A stretch of 64,000 nt of DNA from Pseudorhodoplanes sp. (GTDB lineage: Bacteria; Pseudomonadota; Alphaproteobacteria; Rhizobiales; Xanthobacteraceae): NCBI GenBank assembly GCA_032027085.1, contig JAVSMS010000001.1, positions 3,369,126 through 3,433,125 on the forward strand, read 5' to 3'. Made by a program: the position numbers and the translations under genes. The notes beneath the pieces were generated by a model, which was not told the DNA's origin, did no database searches, and worked only from the letters and a program-made list of their open reading frames with translations. Shown piece by piece: positions 35,685-45,406 of this stretch (its first letter is position 1; each line of letters starts with the position of its first letter).

Positions 35685-36508
35685 CAGCAGTCCTCCCATC
35701 GGGGCTTTCGTTTTTCAATAAAGGCGCAAATACCTTCTTCCGCATCATGCGCCATCATATTCTCGGTCATCACCTCGGATGCGTAATCATACGCTTCGGC
35801 CAGTCCCAATTCGGCCTGCCGATAAAAGGCCTTCTTGCCGATCTTGACCGTGAACGAGGATTTCGTTGCGATCTTTCGCGCCAGCGCGATCGCCGCCTCA
35901 CGTTCGCTGCCCGGCGTCACAACCTGGTTGATCAGACCGAACGCCCGGGCACGGTCGGCATCGACCATGTCTCCGGTCAGCAGCATTTCCATCGCAAGTT
36001 TGCGCGGGACATTGCGCGTCAGCGCCACCATCGGGGTGGAGCAGAACAGTCCAATATCCACGCCCGGGGTTGCGAATTTCGTATCCGATCCGGCGATCGC
36101 GAGGTCGCAGGTGGCGACCAACTGGCATCCGGCGGCAGTCGCAACGCCGTGCACGGCGGCGATCACCGGCTGCGGCAATGCGACGATCGACTGCATCATG
36201 GCGCTGCAGGTCGCCATGATGTGCTTGAAATAGGCGCGCCCGCCATCGGCGTCGCTGCGCCGCGCGGTCAGTTCCTTAAGATCGTGGCCGGCGCAGAAAG
36301 CCGGGCCGTTGGCGGCCAGGATGACGGCCCGAATGGATCGATCGGCCGCGATGGTCGCGAAGCTTTCGGTCAGAGCAAGCAGGAGTCCTTCCGACAGCGA
36401 ATTACGTGCGGCAGGTCGGTTCAAGGTGAGAATGGCGATTTGATCAAGGTCCTGCCGGATCAGGACCGCGGCCGCCGGATCGGCTGCCGGCTTGGTTTGG
36501 ATATTCAT
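35684..36508 (-). CDS. enoyl-CoA hydratase/isomerase superfamily protein, ECHDC3-like, lacking both catalytic glutamates
   Basis: A 274-residue crotonase-fold protein. It has the oxyanion-hole regions ILAANGPAFCAGHDLKELTA and VHGVATAAGCQLVATCDLAIAG. Where hydratases have GGGCE and the acidic QPE motif, it has AAGCQ and ATPGV, so both catalytic glutamates are absent. The segments TAAGCQLVATCD and FATPGVDIGLFCSTP closely resemble the ECHDC3 subgroup, whose reaction is not well defined. Therefore it should not be assumed to hydrate enoyl-CoA. Its stop overlaps the start of the small membrane protein gene. Confidence 0.82.
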   Translation of the reverse strand: MNIQTKPAADPAAAVLIRQDLDQIAILTLNRPAARNSLSEGLLLALTESFATIAADRSIRAVILAANGPAFCAGHDLKELTARRSDADGGRAYFKHIMATCSAMMQSIVALPQPVIAAVHGVATAAGCQLVATCDLAIAGSDTKFATPGVDIGLFCSTPMVALTRNVPRKLAMEMLLTGDMVDADRARAFGLINQVVTPGSEREAAIALARKIATKSSFTVKIGKKAFYRQAELGLAEAYDYASEVMTENMMAHDAEEGICAFIEKRKPRWEDC

Positions 36509-36600
36509 GTCGTCGTTCAGTCCGGCCGTTTTGCGAATGGGACTACAGCATTGTATCGATCACCGCCGCCATAGGCGAGGGGACAAGCTGGGGAGCCAAT

Positions 36601-37035
36601 ATGCGCGCAGCGAAAATGACCGTCGCGGAGGTCGAGCACCTGCTCGCCAAGGAGTTCCCGCAGGCCTTTCACGCACAGAGCGGCCTGACCATCGAGGAGG
36701 TCTGGGACGGGGGCGCCCGGGTGCGCCAGTCGTTTCAGGATGGCTTTATCCGGCCTGGGGGCACCATTTCCGGTCCTACCATGATGGCCCTGGCGGATTT
36801 CACCTTCTACGTGGCGCTGCTGGCAACCATAGGGGCCGAACCGCTGGCGGTTACAACCAATCTCAACATCAATTTTTTACGAAAGCCGGAGCGGCAGGAC
36901 TTGGTCGCCAAGGCGCGGATGCTCAAGCTCGGGCAGCGGCTGGCGGTCATGGAGGTGGAGATCTTCTCGGACGGAGTGGAGGCGCCGGTCGCTCATGTTA
37001 CCTCCACATACTCGATCCCACCGCGCAGAAGGTAA
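36601..37035 (+). CDS. PaaI-type hotdog-fold thioesterase
   Basis: A 144-residue hotdog protein of the PaaI family: VEHLLAKEFPQAFHAQSGLTIEEV, then GFIRPGGTISGPTMMALADFTFYVALLATIG where the central helix carries the catalytic Asp, and TTNLNINFLRKPERQDLVAKARMLKLGQRLAVMEVEIFSDG. It would hydrolyse an acyl-CoA; the substrate is unknown. It is divergent from the crotonase-like gene, with the 92-base gap probably holding promoters for both. Confidence 0.88.
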   Translation: MRAAKMTVAEVEHLLAKEFPQAFHAQSGLTIEEVWDGGARVRQSFQDGFIRPGGTISGPTMMALADFTFYVALLATIGAEPLAVTTNLNINFLRKPERQDLVAKARMLKLGQRLAVMEVEIFSDGVEAPVAHVTSTYSIPPRRR

Positions 37036-37107
37036 GTTAGTTCATGGTAATATTGCACCGATTTTATAAGGTGCTGATATAGATGAATAAAATTCGATTG
37101 GCATGCG

Positions 37108-37136
37108 TTGACGGTCGATCAGGCGGCGTGTAGAAG
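37108..37136 (+). promoter_or_regulatory. sigma-70-type promoter of rplM-rpsI
   Basis: TTGACG (37108-37113) and TAGAAG (37131-37136) are 17 bases apart, predicting a start near 37143. This falls after the first in-frame start codon of the rplM frame and before the ATG at 37168, confirming the latter as the real start. Confidence 0.6.
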
Positions 37137-37167
37137 CGCGCAACTTCATTTCCGGACACGACACATC

Positions 37168-37629
37168 ATGAGCACCTATTCGGCCAAAGCCGCCGACGTT
37201 GAGAAAAAGTGGGTCATGATCGACGCCAACGGCCTTGTTGTCGGCCGCCTGGCTTCGATCGTCGCTCTGCGTCTGCGCGGCAAGCACAAACCGACTTTCA
37301 CTCCGCATGTCGACGACGGCGACAACGTCATCGTCATCAATGCCGCCAAGGTCGTTCTGACCGGCCGCAAGCGCGACCAGAAGGTCTATCACCATCACAC
37401 CGGTTTCATCGGCGGCATCAAGGAACGCAGCGCCAAGTATATTCTGGAAGGCCGCTTCCCCGAGCGCGTCGTCGAGAAGGCCGTCGAGCGCATGCTGCCA
37501 CGCGGCCCGCTGGGACGCCGGCAACTCGGCAATCTCCGCGTCTATCCCGGCTCGGAACATCCGCATGAGGCGCAAAAGCCTGAAATGCTCGATGTTGGCG
37601 CCATGAACCGCAAGAACAGGATCGCCTGA
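37168..37629 (+). CDS. rplM: 50S ribosomal protein L13
   Basis: A 153-residue ribosomal protein. It starts [20 protein letters not shown] and contains [43 protein letters not shown] and [21 protein letters not shown], all L13 signatures. It binds 23S rRNA early in 50S assembly. Two bases separate it from rpsI, the universal partner. Confidence 0.98.
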   Translation: MSTYSAKAADVEKKWVMIDANGLVVGRLASIVALRLRGKHKPTFTPHVDDGDNVIVINAAKVVLTGRKRDQKVYHHHTGFIGGIKERSAKYILEGRFPERVVEKAVERMLPRGPLGRRQLGNLRVYPGSEHPHEAQKPEMLDVGAMNRKNRIA

Positions 37630-37631
37630 CC

Positions 37632-38108
37632 ATGGCCGAGACCGTCCAATCCCTTGAAGCTCTGTCGTCGCTGAAAACCGAGACGCCCGAACAGCCCAAG
37701 CATGTTCAGAAGCTGGACAAGCAGGGCCGCGCCTACGCGACCGGCAAGCGCAAGAACGCCGTCGCCCGCGTGTGGATCAAGCCGGGCTCCGGCAAGATCA
37801 CCGTCAACACCAAGACGATCGAAGTGTTCTTCGCCCGTCCGGTGCTGCGCATGATGATCCAACAGCCGCTGCTCGCGGCCAACCGCAACGGCCAGTATGA
37901 CGTCGTCTGCACGGTGTCCGGCGGTGGATTGTCGGGACAGGCCGGTGCCGTGCGTCACGGCATTTCCAAGGCGCTGACCTATTTCGAACCGGATCTACGC
38001 AGCCCGCTGAAGAAGGGCGGCTTCCTCACCCGCGACTCGCGCGTGGTGGAACGCAAGAAATACGGCAAGGCGAAAGCCCGCCGGTCCTTCCAGTTCTCCA
38101 AGCGCTGA
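37632..38108 (+). CDS. rpsI: 30S ribosomal protein S9
   Basis: A 158-residue protein with an alphaproteobacterial N-terminal extension (about 35 residues) before the S9 core [21 protein letters not shown]. It ends with [28 protein letters not shown], the basic tail that reaches the P-site tRNA. A strong terminator follows, so rplM-rpsI is a closed two-gene operon. Confidence 0.98.
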   Translation: MAETVQSLEALSSLKTETPEQPKHVQKLDKQGRAYATGKRKNAVARVWIKPGSGKITVNTKTIEVFFARPVLRMMIQQPLLAANRNGQYDVVCTVSGGGLSGQAGAVRHGISKALTYFEPDLRSPLKKGGFLTRDSRVVERKKYGKAKARRSFQFSKR

Positions 38109-38142
38109 TCAAGCATCAGTTTTTCAGACAATTTTCGACGAT

Positions 38143-38180
38143 AAAAAGGGGCCTTTCGGCCCCTTTTTGTTTGTTTTTTT
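38143..38180 (+). terminator. rho-independent terminator after rpsI
   Basis: An 11-bp perfect stem AAAAAGGGGCC / GGCCCCTTTTT with a TTTC loop, followed by GTTTGTTTTTTT. Confidence 0.93.
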
Positions 38181-38284
38181 ATTGAAAAGGCCGCTTCCGA
38201 AACAAACCGCTTTTGAACGGGCGGCGCTCTATCTCTGGCGCAGGTGAATTCCGGTAACGGCTTCCGCGAGAAGGGGCCGCGCCG

Positions 38285-39568
38285 GTGACGGGTCTTCGCC
38301 AGAGGGTGACTATGTGGTTGGATCTGCCAACGCTGTTTATTGCTGCAACCTGCATTGCTGCTCTTCTCGGGCTGTTCTTGCTTGGTCTGTGGTTTCAGGA
38401 TCGCTCCATCCGCGCACTCGGCTGGTGGGCGTCCGCCTATCTGGTCGGCGGCTTTGCCGTTTCGCTGTGGATTTTGCCGCGTCACCTCATCGCGTCCGGC
38501 ATTAGCGAGATCGCCACGGCGCTCCTGTTCATTTCCTGCGGCATGGTCTGGAGCGGTGCACGCCGATTTCACGGCCGTCAGGTTTTGCCGCTTGCAGCCG
38601 TGACAGGCGCCTTTGTCTGGCTGCTGGCGAGCCAGTTGCCGGCCGTCAGTGGAGCGAGCAGCACGCGCGTCGTGCTGAGTTCGCTCATCATCGCGGCCTA
38701 CGCGGCCCTGACAGCGATGGAATTGCGACGCGAGCGGCGCAACCCCAAAATCGCGAAGTTGCGCGCGCTGATCGTTCCGATCCTGCATGGCGTCGTGTTT
38801 CTTTCGCCCATTCTAGTGGTGTATTCCCTGCCGGACGCCGAAATCGGCGGAGGACAGGGATTTTTCGCGGCGTTTGCTCTGCTGGTCCTGCTTTACGTGG
38901 TGGGCACGGCTTTCATCGTCGTGGTAATGGCGAAAGAGCACAGCGCCCAAGTCCACAAGACGGCGGCGATGACCGACTATATGACCGGCCTTTATAATCG
39001 CCGCGGCTTTCTTGAAGTTGCGCAGAAGCTGATCGCCGCCCAGCGGCGCAAGGGCGAGTCGGTGACGGTGCTGATGTTTGATCTCGACCATTTCAAGTCG
39101 ATCAATGACCGGTTTGGCCATGACGTGGGCGATGAGGCGCTGCGGACGTTCGCCGCGACGGCCAGCAGCAACATGCGCGGCGACGACATCGTCGGCCGTC
39201 TCGGCGGAGAAGAGTTTGCCGCCATCCTGCCCGGCAACGGCGGTACGGCCTTCATGGTGGCCGAGCGCGTGCGGCTGGCATTCGAGGTGGCGGGCGTTAC
39301 GATTTCCGGTCATGACATGAACGCGACCGTCAGTATCGGCGCGGCTGAATCGCCAGCAGAAACGGCCAATATCACGGCCTTGCTCACGCGTGCTGATCTG
39401 GCGCTCTATCGGGCCAAGACGACCGGTCGTAATCGGGTTGTCGTGGAAGGCAGCGCACCATCGACAGGAAAATCCGCCACCGAGCCGGTGACGGATATAT
39501 CTGCACCGTCCCTGGTGCCCCCGGCTGGTATGGACTTTGTCCACGAGCCCAGCGCCGCCCTGTCCTGA
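38285..39568 (+). CDS. membrane-bound diguanylate cyclase (GGDEF)
   Basis: A 427-residue protein. Residues about 10-215 form six hydrophobic segments. The GGDEF domain (about 235-395) has MTDYMTGLYNRRGFLEVAQKL, FDLDHFKSINDRFGHDVGDEAL, and an intact GGEEF active site in VGRLGGEEFAAILPGN. An inhibitory RxxD site (RGDD) lies five residues before it, so product inhibition by c-di-GMP is expected. There is no EAL domain and no recognised sensor domain. The frame starts at GTG 38285; an ATG at 38312 (MWLDLPTL) is also good. It may feed the exopolysaccharide system through c-di-GMP (speculative). Confidence 0.93.
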   Translation: MTGLRQRVTMWLDLPTLFIAATCIAALLGLFLLGLWFQDRSIRALGWWASAYLVGGFAVSLWILPRHLIASGISEIATALLFISCGMVWSGARRFHGRQVLPLAAVTGAFVWLLASQLPAVSGASSTRVVLSSLIIAAYAALTAMELRRERRNPKIAKLRALIVPILHGVVFLSPILVVYSLPDAEIGGGQGFFAAFALLVLLYVVGTAFIVVVMAKEHSAQVHKTAAMTDYMTGLYNRRGFLEVAQKLIAAQRRKGESVTVLMFDLDHFKSINDRFGHDVGDEALRTFAATASSNMRGDDIVGRLGGEEFAAILPGNGGTAFMVAERVRLAFEVAGVTISGHDMNATVSIGAAESPAETANITALLTRADLALYRAKTTGRNRVVVEGSAPSTGKSATEPVTDISAPSLVPPAGMDFVHEPSAALS

Positions 39569-39639
39569 TCGCCAGGCGAAAATGCCTCGGGCAAATCTCA
39601 GGCAATAACTCGTTTACCATTTGCCCGCACCATCGCCGC

Positions 39640-39870
39640 ATGTGGCAAATGCGAGTCTCTTCCGGAACGAATGCCGATCTTCTGAACCTGGACGCGCAGC
39701 GCGCCGGGACGGCTTTGGCGTGCGTCTTTTCATCCTCGGACGAATTTGAAGAGGCGGTTATCCGCGCGCGGCGCGCCGCCGGCGCTTACGGGCGGAGCCA
39801 TGCGCACAGACGGGTCTATTGGGGTTGTGCGATTGGCGCGCTGATCGTCGTTCTTGTGACGGTTCTCTAA
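39640..39870 (+). CDS. hypothetical small protein with C-terminal membrane anchor
   Basis: A 76-residue ORF starting MWQMRVSSGTNADLLNL with a predicted soluble helix (FEEAVIRARRAAGAY) and a single hydrophobic C-terminal segment (WGCAIGALIVVLVTVL). Family unknown to me. It sits alone in the gap between the diguanylate cyclase and glnA; the codon use looks like its neighbours, but no ribosome-binding site stands out. It could be spurious. Confidence 0.4.
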   Translation: MWQMRVSSGTNADLLNLDAQRAGTALACVFSSSDEFEEAVIRARRAAGAYGRSHAHRRVYWGCAIGALIVVLVTVL

Positions 39871-39911
39871 TCCGCATCCATCACGCCGCCATCCCCTCTG
39901 GATGCTGTCAC

Positions 39912-39947
39912 GCGGCAAAAGAAAAAGGGCGCTCGTGCGAGCGCCCT
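39912..39947 (-). terminator. rho-independent terminator after glnA
   Basis: On the minus strand the stem AGGGCGCTC / GAGCGCCCT with a four-base loop is followed by TTTTTCTTTT, 41 bases past the glnA stop. Confidence 0.9.
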
Positions 39948-39988
39948 CTGCAATTGCATGGCTTCCGCGATGATTGGAACAAAACGCT

Positions 39989-41398
39989 TCAGGCGGAATA
40001 GTACATCTCGAACTCGACGGGATGCGGCGTGTGTTCGAAGCGGATCACTTCCGTCATCTTGAGTTCGATATAGGCGTCGATGAAATCGTCATCCATCACG
40101 CCGCCGGCTTTCAGGAAGGCGCGGTCCTTGTCGAGATTTTCCAGCGCCTCGCGCAGCGAGCCGCATACCGTCGGGATCTGCTTCAGCTCGGCCGGCGGCA
40201 GATCGTACAGGTCCTTGTCCATCGCCGAACCCGGATCGATCTTGTTCTTGATGCCGTCGAGGCCGGCCATCAGCATCGCGGCGAAGCCGAGATACGGGTT
40301 GGCCATCGGATCAGGGAAGCGCACTTCGACGCGCTTGGCCTTCGGATTGGTGGTGAACGGAATGCGGCACGAGGCCGAGCGGTTGCGGGCTGAATAGGCG
40401 AGCAGCACTGGCGCCTCATAGCCCGGGACCAGTCGCTTGTACGAGTTGGTCGAAGGGTTGGTGAAGGCATTGATCGCCTTCGCGTGCTTGATGATGCCGC
40501 CGATATAGAACAGGCAGGTTTCCGACAGGTCAGCATACTTGTTGCCGGCGAAAGTCGGTTTGCCGTCCTTCCAGATCGACTGGTGACAGTGCATGCCGGA
40601 GCCGTTGTCGCCGTAGACCGGCTTCGGCATGAAGGTGGCGGTCTTGCCGTAGATGTTGGCGACCTGGTGGATGCAGTACTTGTAGACCTGCATCTGATCG
40701 GCCATGTAGGTCATCGGCGCGAACTTCATGCCGAGCTCGTGCTGGGCCGACGCCACTTCGTGGTGATGCTTTTCGACCTTCACACCCATGCGCGCCATGG
40801 CGCCGAGCATTTCGGTGCGCATGTCCTGCGCCGAATCCTGTGGCGGGACCGGGAAATAACCCTTCTTGGTGCCGATGCGGTGGCCGAGATTGCCGCCTTC
40901 ATAATCGGTGTCGCCATTGATCGGCAGTTCGATCGAGTCGAGCCTGAATCCGGTCTTGTACGGCTCGGCGCTGATCTTCACGTCGTCGAACACGAAGAAT
41001 TCTGCTTCCGGTCCGAAGTAAACGGTATCGCCGATGCCCCAGGCCTTGACGAGGCCTTCGGCTTTCTTGGCGATGCCGCGCGGATCGCGGTTATAAGGCT
41101 CGCCGGTGGTCGGCTCGAGCACGTCGCAGGTCAGGACAAGCGTCGTCTCGGCGAAGAACGGATCGATCACGGCCGTCGCCGGATCCGGCATCAGGCACAT
41201 ATCGGATTCATTGATCGCCTTCCAGCCGGCGATCGAGGAGCCGTCGAACATCGTGCCTTCGGCGAAGATTTCCTCATCGACCATCGACACATCGAAGGTG
41301 ACGTGCTGCCACTTGCCGCGCGGGTCGGTGAACCGCAAGTCAACGTATTTGACCTCGTTGTCCTTCATCATCTTGAGGACGTCTTTGGCCGTCGTCAT
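39989..41398 (-). CDS. glnA: glutamine synthetase type I
   Basis: A 469-residue dodecameric enzyme that makes glutamine from glutamate, ammonia and ATP. The start at 41398 ([14 protein letters not shown]) is preferred to 41407 because AAAGGGA lies nine bases upstream. Marks are [57 protein letters not shown] and [12 protein letters not shown], which contains the tyrosine adenylylated by GlnE in the GSI-beta class. It follows glnB closely, the classical glnBA operon of alphaproteobacteria. Confidence 0.98.
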   Translation of the reverse strand: MTTAKDVLKMMKDNEVKYVDLRFTDPRGKWQHVTFDVSMVDEEIFAEGTMFDGSSIAGWKAINESDMCLMPDPATAVIDPFFAETTLVLTCDVLEPTTGEPYNRDPRGIAKKAEGLVKAWGIGDTVYFGPEAEFFVFDDVKISAEPYKTGFRLDSIELPINGDTDYEGGNLGHRIGTKKGYFPVPPQDSAQDMRTEMLGAMARMGVKVEKHHHEVASAQHELGMKFAPMTYMADQMQVYKYCIHQVANIYGKTATFMPKPVYGDNGSGMHCHQSIWKDGKPTFAGNKYADLSETCLFYIGGIIKHAKAINAFTNPSTNSYKRLVPGYEAPVLLAYSARNRSASCRIPFTTNPKAKRVEVRFPDPMANPYLGFAAMLMAGLDGIKNKIDPGSAMDKDLYDLPPAELKQIPTVCGSLREALENLDKDRAFLKAGGVMDDDFIDAYIELKMTEVIRFEHTPHPVEFEMYYSA

Positions 41399-41454
41399 GG
41401 AACGCATTCCCTTTCTTGAGGGGACTTAGAGTGAGAGTGATTAAGCCCAGCGTA

Positions 41455-41874
<420 letters not shown>

Positions 41875-41947
41875 TTAAGAATAATCGTGCTTTATCAAAA
41901 CGTTATGTCGTATTGGCGACAGCTTTTCCGACCACTGGGATGATCTC

Positions 41948-41984
41948 TGTCTATTTTATGTGCATTCTGCACATTTCATAGACA
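41948..41984. promoter_or_regulatory. 37-bp double palindrome, candidate operator or enhancer
   Basis: Four 7-base arms are arranged symmetrically with 3-base spacers: TGTCTAT-ttt-ATGTGCA-ttc-TGCACAT-ttc-ATAGACA. Outer and inner arms pair exactly, so the whole is two nested perfect palindromes. It lies about 110-145 bases upstream of the predicted glnB start, the usual enhancer distance for sigma-54 activators, and about 60-97 bases upstream of the NAD(P)HX gene start. It does not fit the NtrC consensus that I know. The bound regulator is unknown. Confidence 0.7.
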
Positions 41985-42009
41985 GCTCATTGCTGCAAGC
42001 CAAGGCGTG

Positions 42010-42038
42010 TTGTTCCCGTCTCGGGCTCCCCGTATTTT
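42010..42038 (+). promoter_or_regulatory. possible promoter of the NAD(P)HX gene (leaderless)
   Basis: TTGTTC (42010-42015) and TATTTT (42033-42038) are 17 bases apart; the predicted start coincides with the ATG at 42045, and no Shine-Dalgarno sequence is visible. The spacer is GC-rich, which weakens the call. Confidence 0.4.
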
Positions 42039-42044
42039 GCCTCG

Positions 42045-43547
42045 ATGATCGAATTGCTGACCACCACGGAAATGGACGAAGCCGACCGCGCGGCCATCGC
42101 CAGCGGCATTGCCGGTATCGATCTGATGGAACGGGCAGGGACAGCGGTTGCCGATGCTGTCACCCTTGCCCATCCGGCTCGCGGGCGCGTCGTGGTTGTT
42201 GCCGGGCCGGGCAACAATGGCGGTGATGGGTTCATCGCCGCCCGCTGTCTGAGCGAACGTGGCTACACCGTTCGCGTGTTGCTCCTTGGAAAACCTTCGC
42301 AGTTGAAGGCAGATGCCGCCGAAGCGGCTCAACGCTGGGGCGGCGACACTGAAGCACTGGAACCGGAGCAACTGCAACGCACCGATGTTTTGATTGATGC
42401 TCTGTTCGGAGCCGGTCTCGCAAGGCCGGTGGACGGCGAAGCGCACGCGATGATCGAGGCGATGAACGCCAGCGGCGCGCATATTGTTGCGGTCGATCTC
42501 CCGAGTGGGATCAATGGCGACACCGGCGCGATCATGGGCGCCGCCGTGCAGGCGCACCAAACGGTCACGTTCTTTCGTCGCAAGCCGGGTCATGTCCTTT
42601 TGCCGGGACGTCTGCATTGCGGTCGCGTCGTAGTGGCCGATATTGGCATTCCGGCCGACGTGCTGACGTCCATACGCCCGCGTACATTTCTCAATTCGCC
42701 CGGTCAGTGGGGGAGCCTATTTCCAATACCCAAGATTGAGGGCCACAAATATGCGCGCGGCCACGCGGTGGTCATTTCAGGAGGGCTTTCCGCATCGACG
42801 GGCGCGGCCAGATTGGCGTCTCGCGGCGCGTTGCGGGCCGGAGCAGGGCTGGTGACCATCGCGAGCCCGCGGGATGCCCTGGTTGTGAATGCAAACAGCA
42901 GCCTGGCCGTGATGGTCCGTGCGGTTGATGGCGTCACCGAACTTCAATCACTACTTGAAGACCGCCGGATTAATGCGATCCTTCTTGGGCCCGGTGGGGG
43001 AACCGGCGCGTCGATGCGGGACAACGTCCTCTGTTCCCTGGAGGGTGAACGAGGTGTTGTCCTCGATGCCGACGCTCTGACCAGCTTTGGGGACAACCCG
43101 GAAAACCTCTTTACAGCGCTTTCGAATCGCTCGCGGCAGCCCACGATTCTCACGCCACACGAAGGTGAATTTTCTCGTCTGTTCAAGCAAATATTAAAAA
43201 ATCATTCAGTTAAACAAAAGCTTGAGGTATGCCGTTATGCTTCACATGAAACACGCGCCGTCGTGCTCCTCAAGGGACCAGACACGGTGGTGGCGGCGCC
43301 GGACGGGCGGGCTGCGATAGCAGAGAATGCGCCCCCGTGGCTGGCCACGGCCGGATCCGGGGATGTGTTGGCTGGACTGGCGACGGGATTGCTGGCGCAG
43401 GGGATGCCGGCATTCGAGGCGGCCTGCGCCGCCGTCTGGCTGCATGGCGAGGCGGCAAATCGGGCAGGGCCCGGCCTGATTTCGGAAGACCTGCCTGAGG
43501 CGTTGCCCGCGGTTTATCGCCATCTGTTCCCGGAGATTGCCCGCTAG
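42045..43547 (+). CDS. nnr: bifunctional NAD(P)H-hydrate epimerase / ADP-dependent dehydratase
   Basis: A 500-residue repair enzyme that restores damaged NAD(P)H. The N-terminal YjeF domain (1-215) has MIELLTTTEMDEADRAAIAS, VVAGPGNNGGDGFIAARCL and VAVDLPSGINGDTG. The C-terminal ribokinase-like domain has AHVVI-type GHAVVISGGLSASTGAARLASRGALRAGAGLV, LLGPGGGTGASM, TILTPHEGEFSRL and the GSGDVLAGL motif. Both domains look intact. It is divergent from glnB and convergent with the oxidase gene, with one base between stops. Confidence 0.96.
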   Translation: MIELLTTTEMDEADRAAIASGIAGIDLMERAGTAVADAVTLAHPARGRVVVVAGPGNNGGDGFIAARCLSERGYTVRVLLLGKPSQLKADAAEAAQRWGGDTEALEPEQLQRTDVLIDALFGAGLARPVDGEAHAMIEAMNASGAHIVAVDLPSGINGDTGAIMGAAVQAHQTVTFFRRKPGHVLLPGRLHCGRVVVADIGIPADVLTSIRPRTFLNSPGQWGSLFPIPKIEGHKYARGHAVVISGGLSASTGAARLASRGALRAGAGLVTIASPRDALVVNANSSLAVMVRAVDGVTELQSLLEDRRINAILLGPGGGTGASMRDNVLCSLEGERGVVLDADALTSFGDNPENLFTALSNRSRQPTILTPHEGEFSRLFKQILKNHSVKQKLEVCRYASHETRAVVLLKGPDTVVAAPDGRAAIAENAPPWLATAGSGDVLAGLATGLLAQGMPAFEAACAAVWLHGEAANRAGPGLISEDLPEALPAVYRHLFPEIAR

Positions 43548-43548
43548 C

Positions 43549-44997
43549 TCAGATCACCTCGAACCAGGCGGCCATCCCGGTCTCCTGGTGCTCGAGCATG
43601 TGGCAATGGATCATCCATTTCCCCGGATTATCGGCGACGAAAGCAATGCGTGCAGTTTGCTGCGCATTGATCAGAACCGTATCCAGCCAGAACGGCTTCC
43701 AGCCGTCATCCAAACCGTCGAGAAGCCGGAAATGATGCCCGTGCAAGTGCATGGCATGCGGAAACGCCGTGTTGTTCTTGAAGGCCAGCATGACCGGGCG
43801 GCCGCGATTGACTGAAAACAGCGACGGGCCGTCGTGGCCGGAGGATGCAAAGCCGGCCATGGTCCATACGCGCGCGGAAGGATCGATGCCGTGCCCGGGG
43901 ATAACCGCCCCGTCACGCATGCGCCCCATCATCATTCGGCTCATTGCCCCGCCTTCGAGCGGGACGTCGAGGCGATAGGCTGCTTTGAAATCGATCTTCG
44001 CGGGCAGCGGATTGGCGGGGAAGGGTTTGGGTTCGCCGCGCGGCGCTGGACGCGCTTTTTCTCCCACTTCGTAGACCAGGCGCGCAATGGCAATCTCGTC
44101 ATTGCCGCCATTGTCAGCCAAGACCAGAGCCGTTGTGCCAGGATCGCGTGTGGCATCCACGAGAAGATCGATGCGGCTGCCAGGTCCGAGCGTGATGCGG
44201 CTGTCGCGGGCGGGGAATGGTTCGGTGGGCTGGCCGTCGATCGCCATCACCCGGGCCGCATGTTCCGCGACCCGAAGCGGAAAAACCCGCGCATTGGCGG
44301 CATTGATGAACCGCAGGCGCAGCCTTTCATTCGTCCGCACCGGGATGGTCATCGGATTTTGGCTGTTTGCGGTGAGCAATCGGCCATGCCGGCCAGCATG
44401 CGCGGCATCGTGGAACGACCGGAAACTTCCCTCGTGAATGGTGCCGTCTTCGGCGAGCCGCCAGTCGTCCAGGACGAGAACGATATCGCGGTCGACGTCC
44501 ACGCCTTCCGGCTCGTCGACAATCAAGGGTCCGTAAAGGCCGCGTTCGAGTTGTTCGGACGAATAAAGATGCGAATGATACCAGTAGGTGCCGGCATCGG
44601 GGACTGTGAAGCGGTAGTCGAAGGTCTTGCCGGGTTCGACCGGATGCTGGGTGAGGTGCGGCACACCATCCATGGCGTTGGGCAGCCGCACGCCGTGCCA
44701 GTGGATCACAGTCGGCTCAGGCAGATCGTTGAACAGCCGGACCTTCAATTCATCACCGCGTTTCAGCCGCAAGGTAGGCCCCGGAACAAGTCCGTCATAG
44801 CCCCAGATCGGCGTCTCCGATTGTTCAGGGCCGCGCAGTCTCACCATTCCTTTGCGAGCCCGCAGCAGCCGGAAGCCGTTATCGGCGGCGGCGAGTGGCT
44901 GGGCGCCAGCGCCGCTCGGCATCGCGAGTGATACCAGCGTGACCGCCAGACCTTGCGCCACCTGCCGCCGGGAGAGAGACCTCGCTCGTCGCAACAT
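43549..44997 (-). CDS. multicopper oxidase, Tat-exported
   Basis: A 482-residue three-cupredoxin oxidase; the start at 44997 (MLRRARSLSRRQVAQGLAV) begins a Tat-type signal ending near GAGAQP, while a longer start at 45057 adds 20 residues. All copper motifs are present: HWHGVRLPN, WYHSHLYSSEQ, HAMHLHGHHF and HCHMLEHQETGM, giving T1, T2 and T3 sites. The region with SRMMMGRMRDGAVIPGHGIDPSARVWTM is methionine-bearing, but it is not the long Met-rich loop of CueO. It may oxidise metals or phenolics in the periplasm. Confidence 0.93.
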   Translation of the reverse strand: MLRRARSLSRRQVAQGLAVTLVSLAMPSGAGAQPLAAADNGFRLLRARKGMVRLRGPEQSETPIWGYDGLVPGPTLRLKRGDELKVRLFNDLPEPTVIHWHGVRLPNAMDGVPHLTQHPVEPGKTFDYRFTVPDAGTYWYHSHLYSSEQLERGLYGPLIVDEPEGVDVDRDIVLVLDDWRLAEDGTIHEGSFRSFHDAAHAGRHGRLLTANSQNPMTIPVRTNERLRLRFINAANARVFPLRVAEHAARVMAIDGQPTEPFPARDSRITLGPGSRIDLLVDATRDPGTTALVLADNGGNDEIAIARLVYEVGEKARPAPRGEPKPFPANPLPAKIDFKAAYRLDVPLEGGAMSRMMMGRMRDGAVIPGHGIDPSARVWTMAGFASSGHDGPSLFSVNRGRPVMLAFKNNTAFPHAMHLHGHHFRLLDGLDDGWKPFWLDTVLINAQQTARIAFVADNPGKWMIHCHMLEHQETGMAAWFEVI

Positions 44998-45233
44998 TCC
45001 ATCTGCCTGCTGGCTCGCCACGGCCGAGCTTGTGGTGCAGTTTCGGGCCGCCATCAACTCAACTCCGCGGCATCATGCAACCGGAGCGGCTTGCAAGCCT
45101 GCATCTAGGGGCTATTTTTATGGTGCGCCCGTGAAACCGCATGCTATAAGCCGCGCCGCTCGGCCGGAATTGCGGTGCCGCGCGATGCCCATCAAGCGGC
45201 GTCAGACTACGGCGTCCAACGCGGTGTCTTTGG

Positions 45234-45318
45234 GCGGGCGTGGCGGAATTGGTAGACGCGCTGGGTTTAGGTTCCAGTGACGCAAGTTGTGGGGGTTCGA
45301 GTCCCTCCGCCCGCACCA
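45234..45318 (+). tRNA. tRNA-Leu (TAG)
   Basis: 85 bases including CCA. Acceptor GCGGGCG pairs with CGCCCGC; the anticodon arm shows TTTAGGT with anticodon TAG; a long variable arm (GACGCAAGTTG region) marks a class II tRNA; the T arm has GGTTCGAGTCC. Confidence 0.97.
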
Positions 45319-45406
45319 TGCCCCTTGGGGATGCCGTTCGCTTTGGACGCAGTGAATTTGCTAGGAACGACGCCGCATGCGCGGCGACAAGGAAACGAAG
45401 ACAGTC

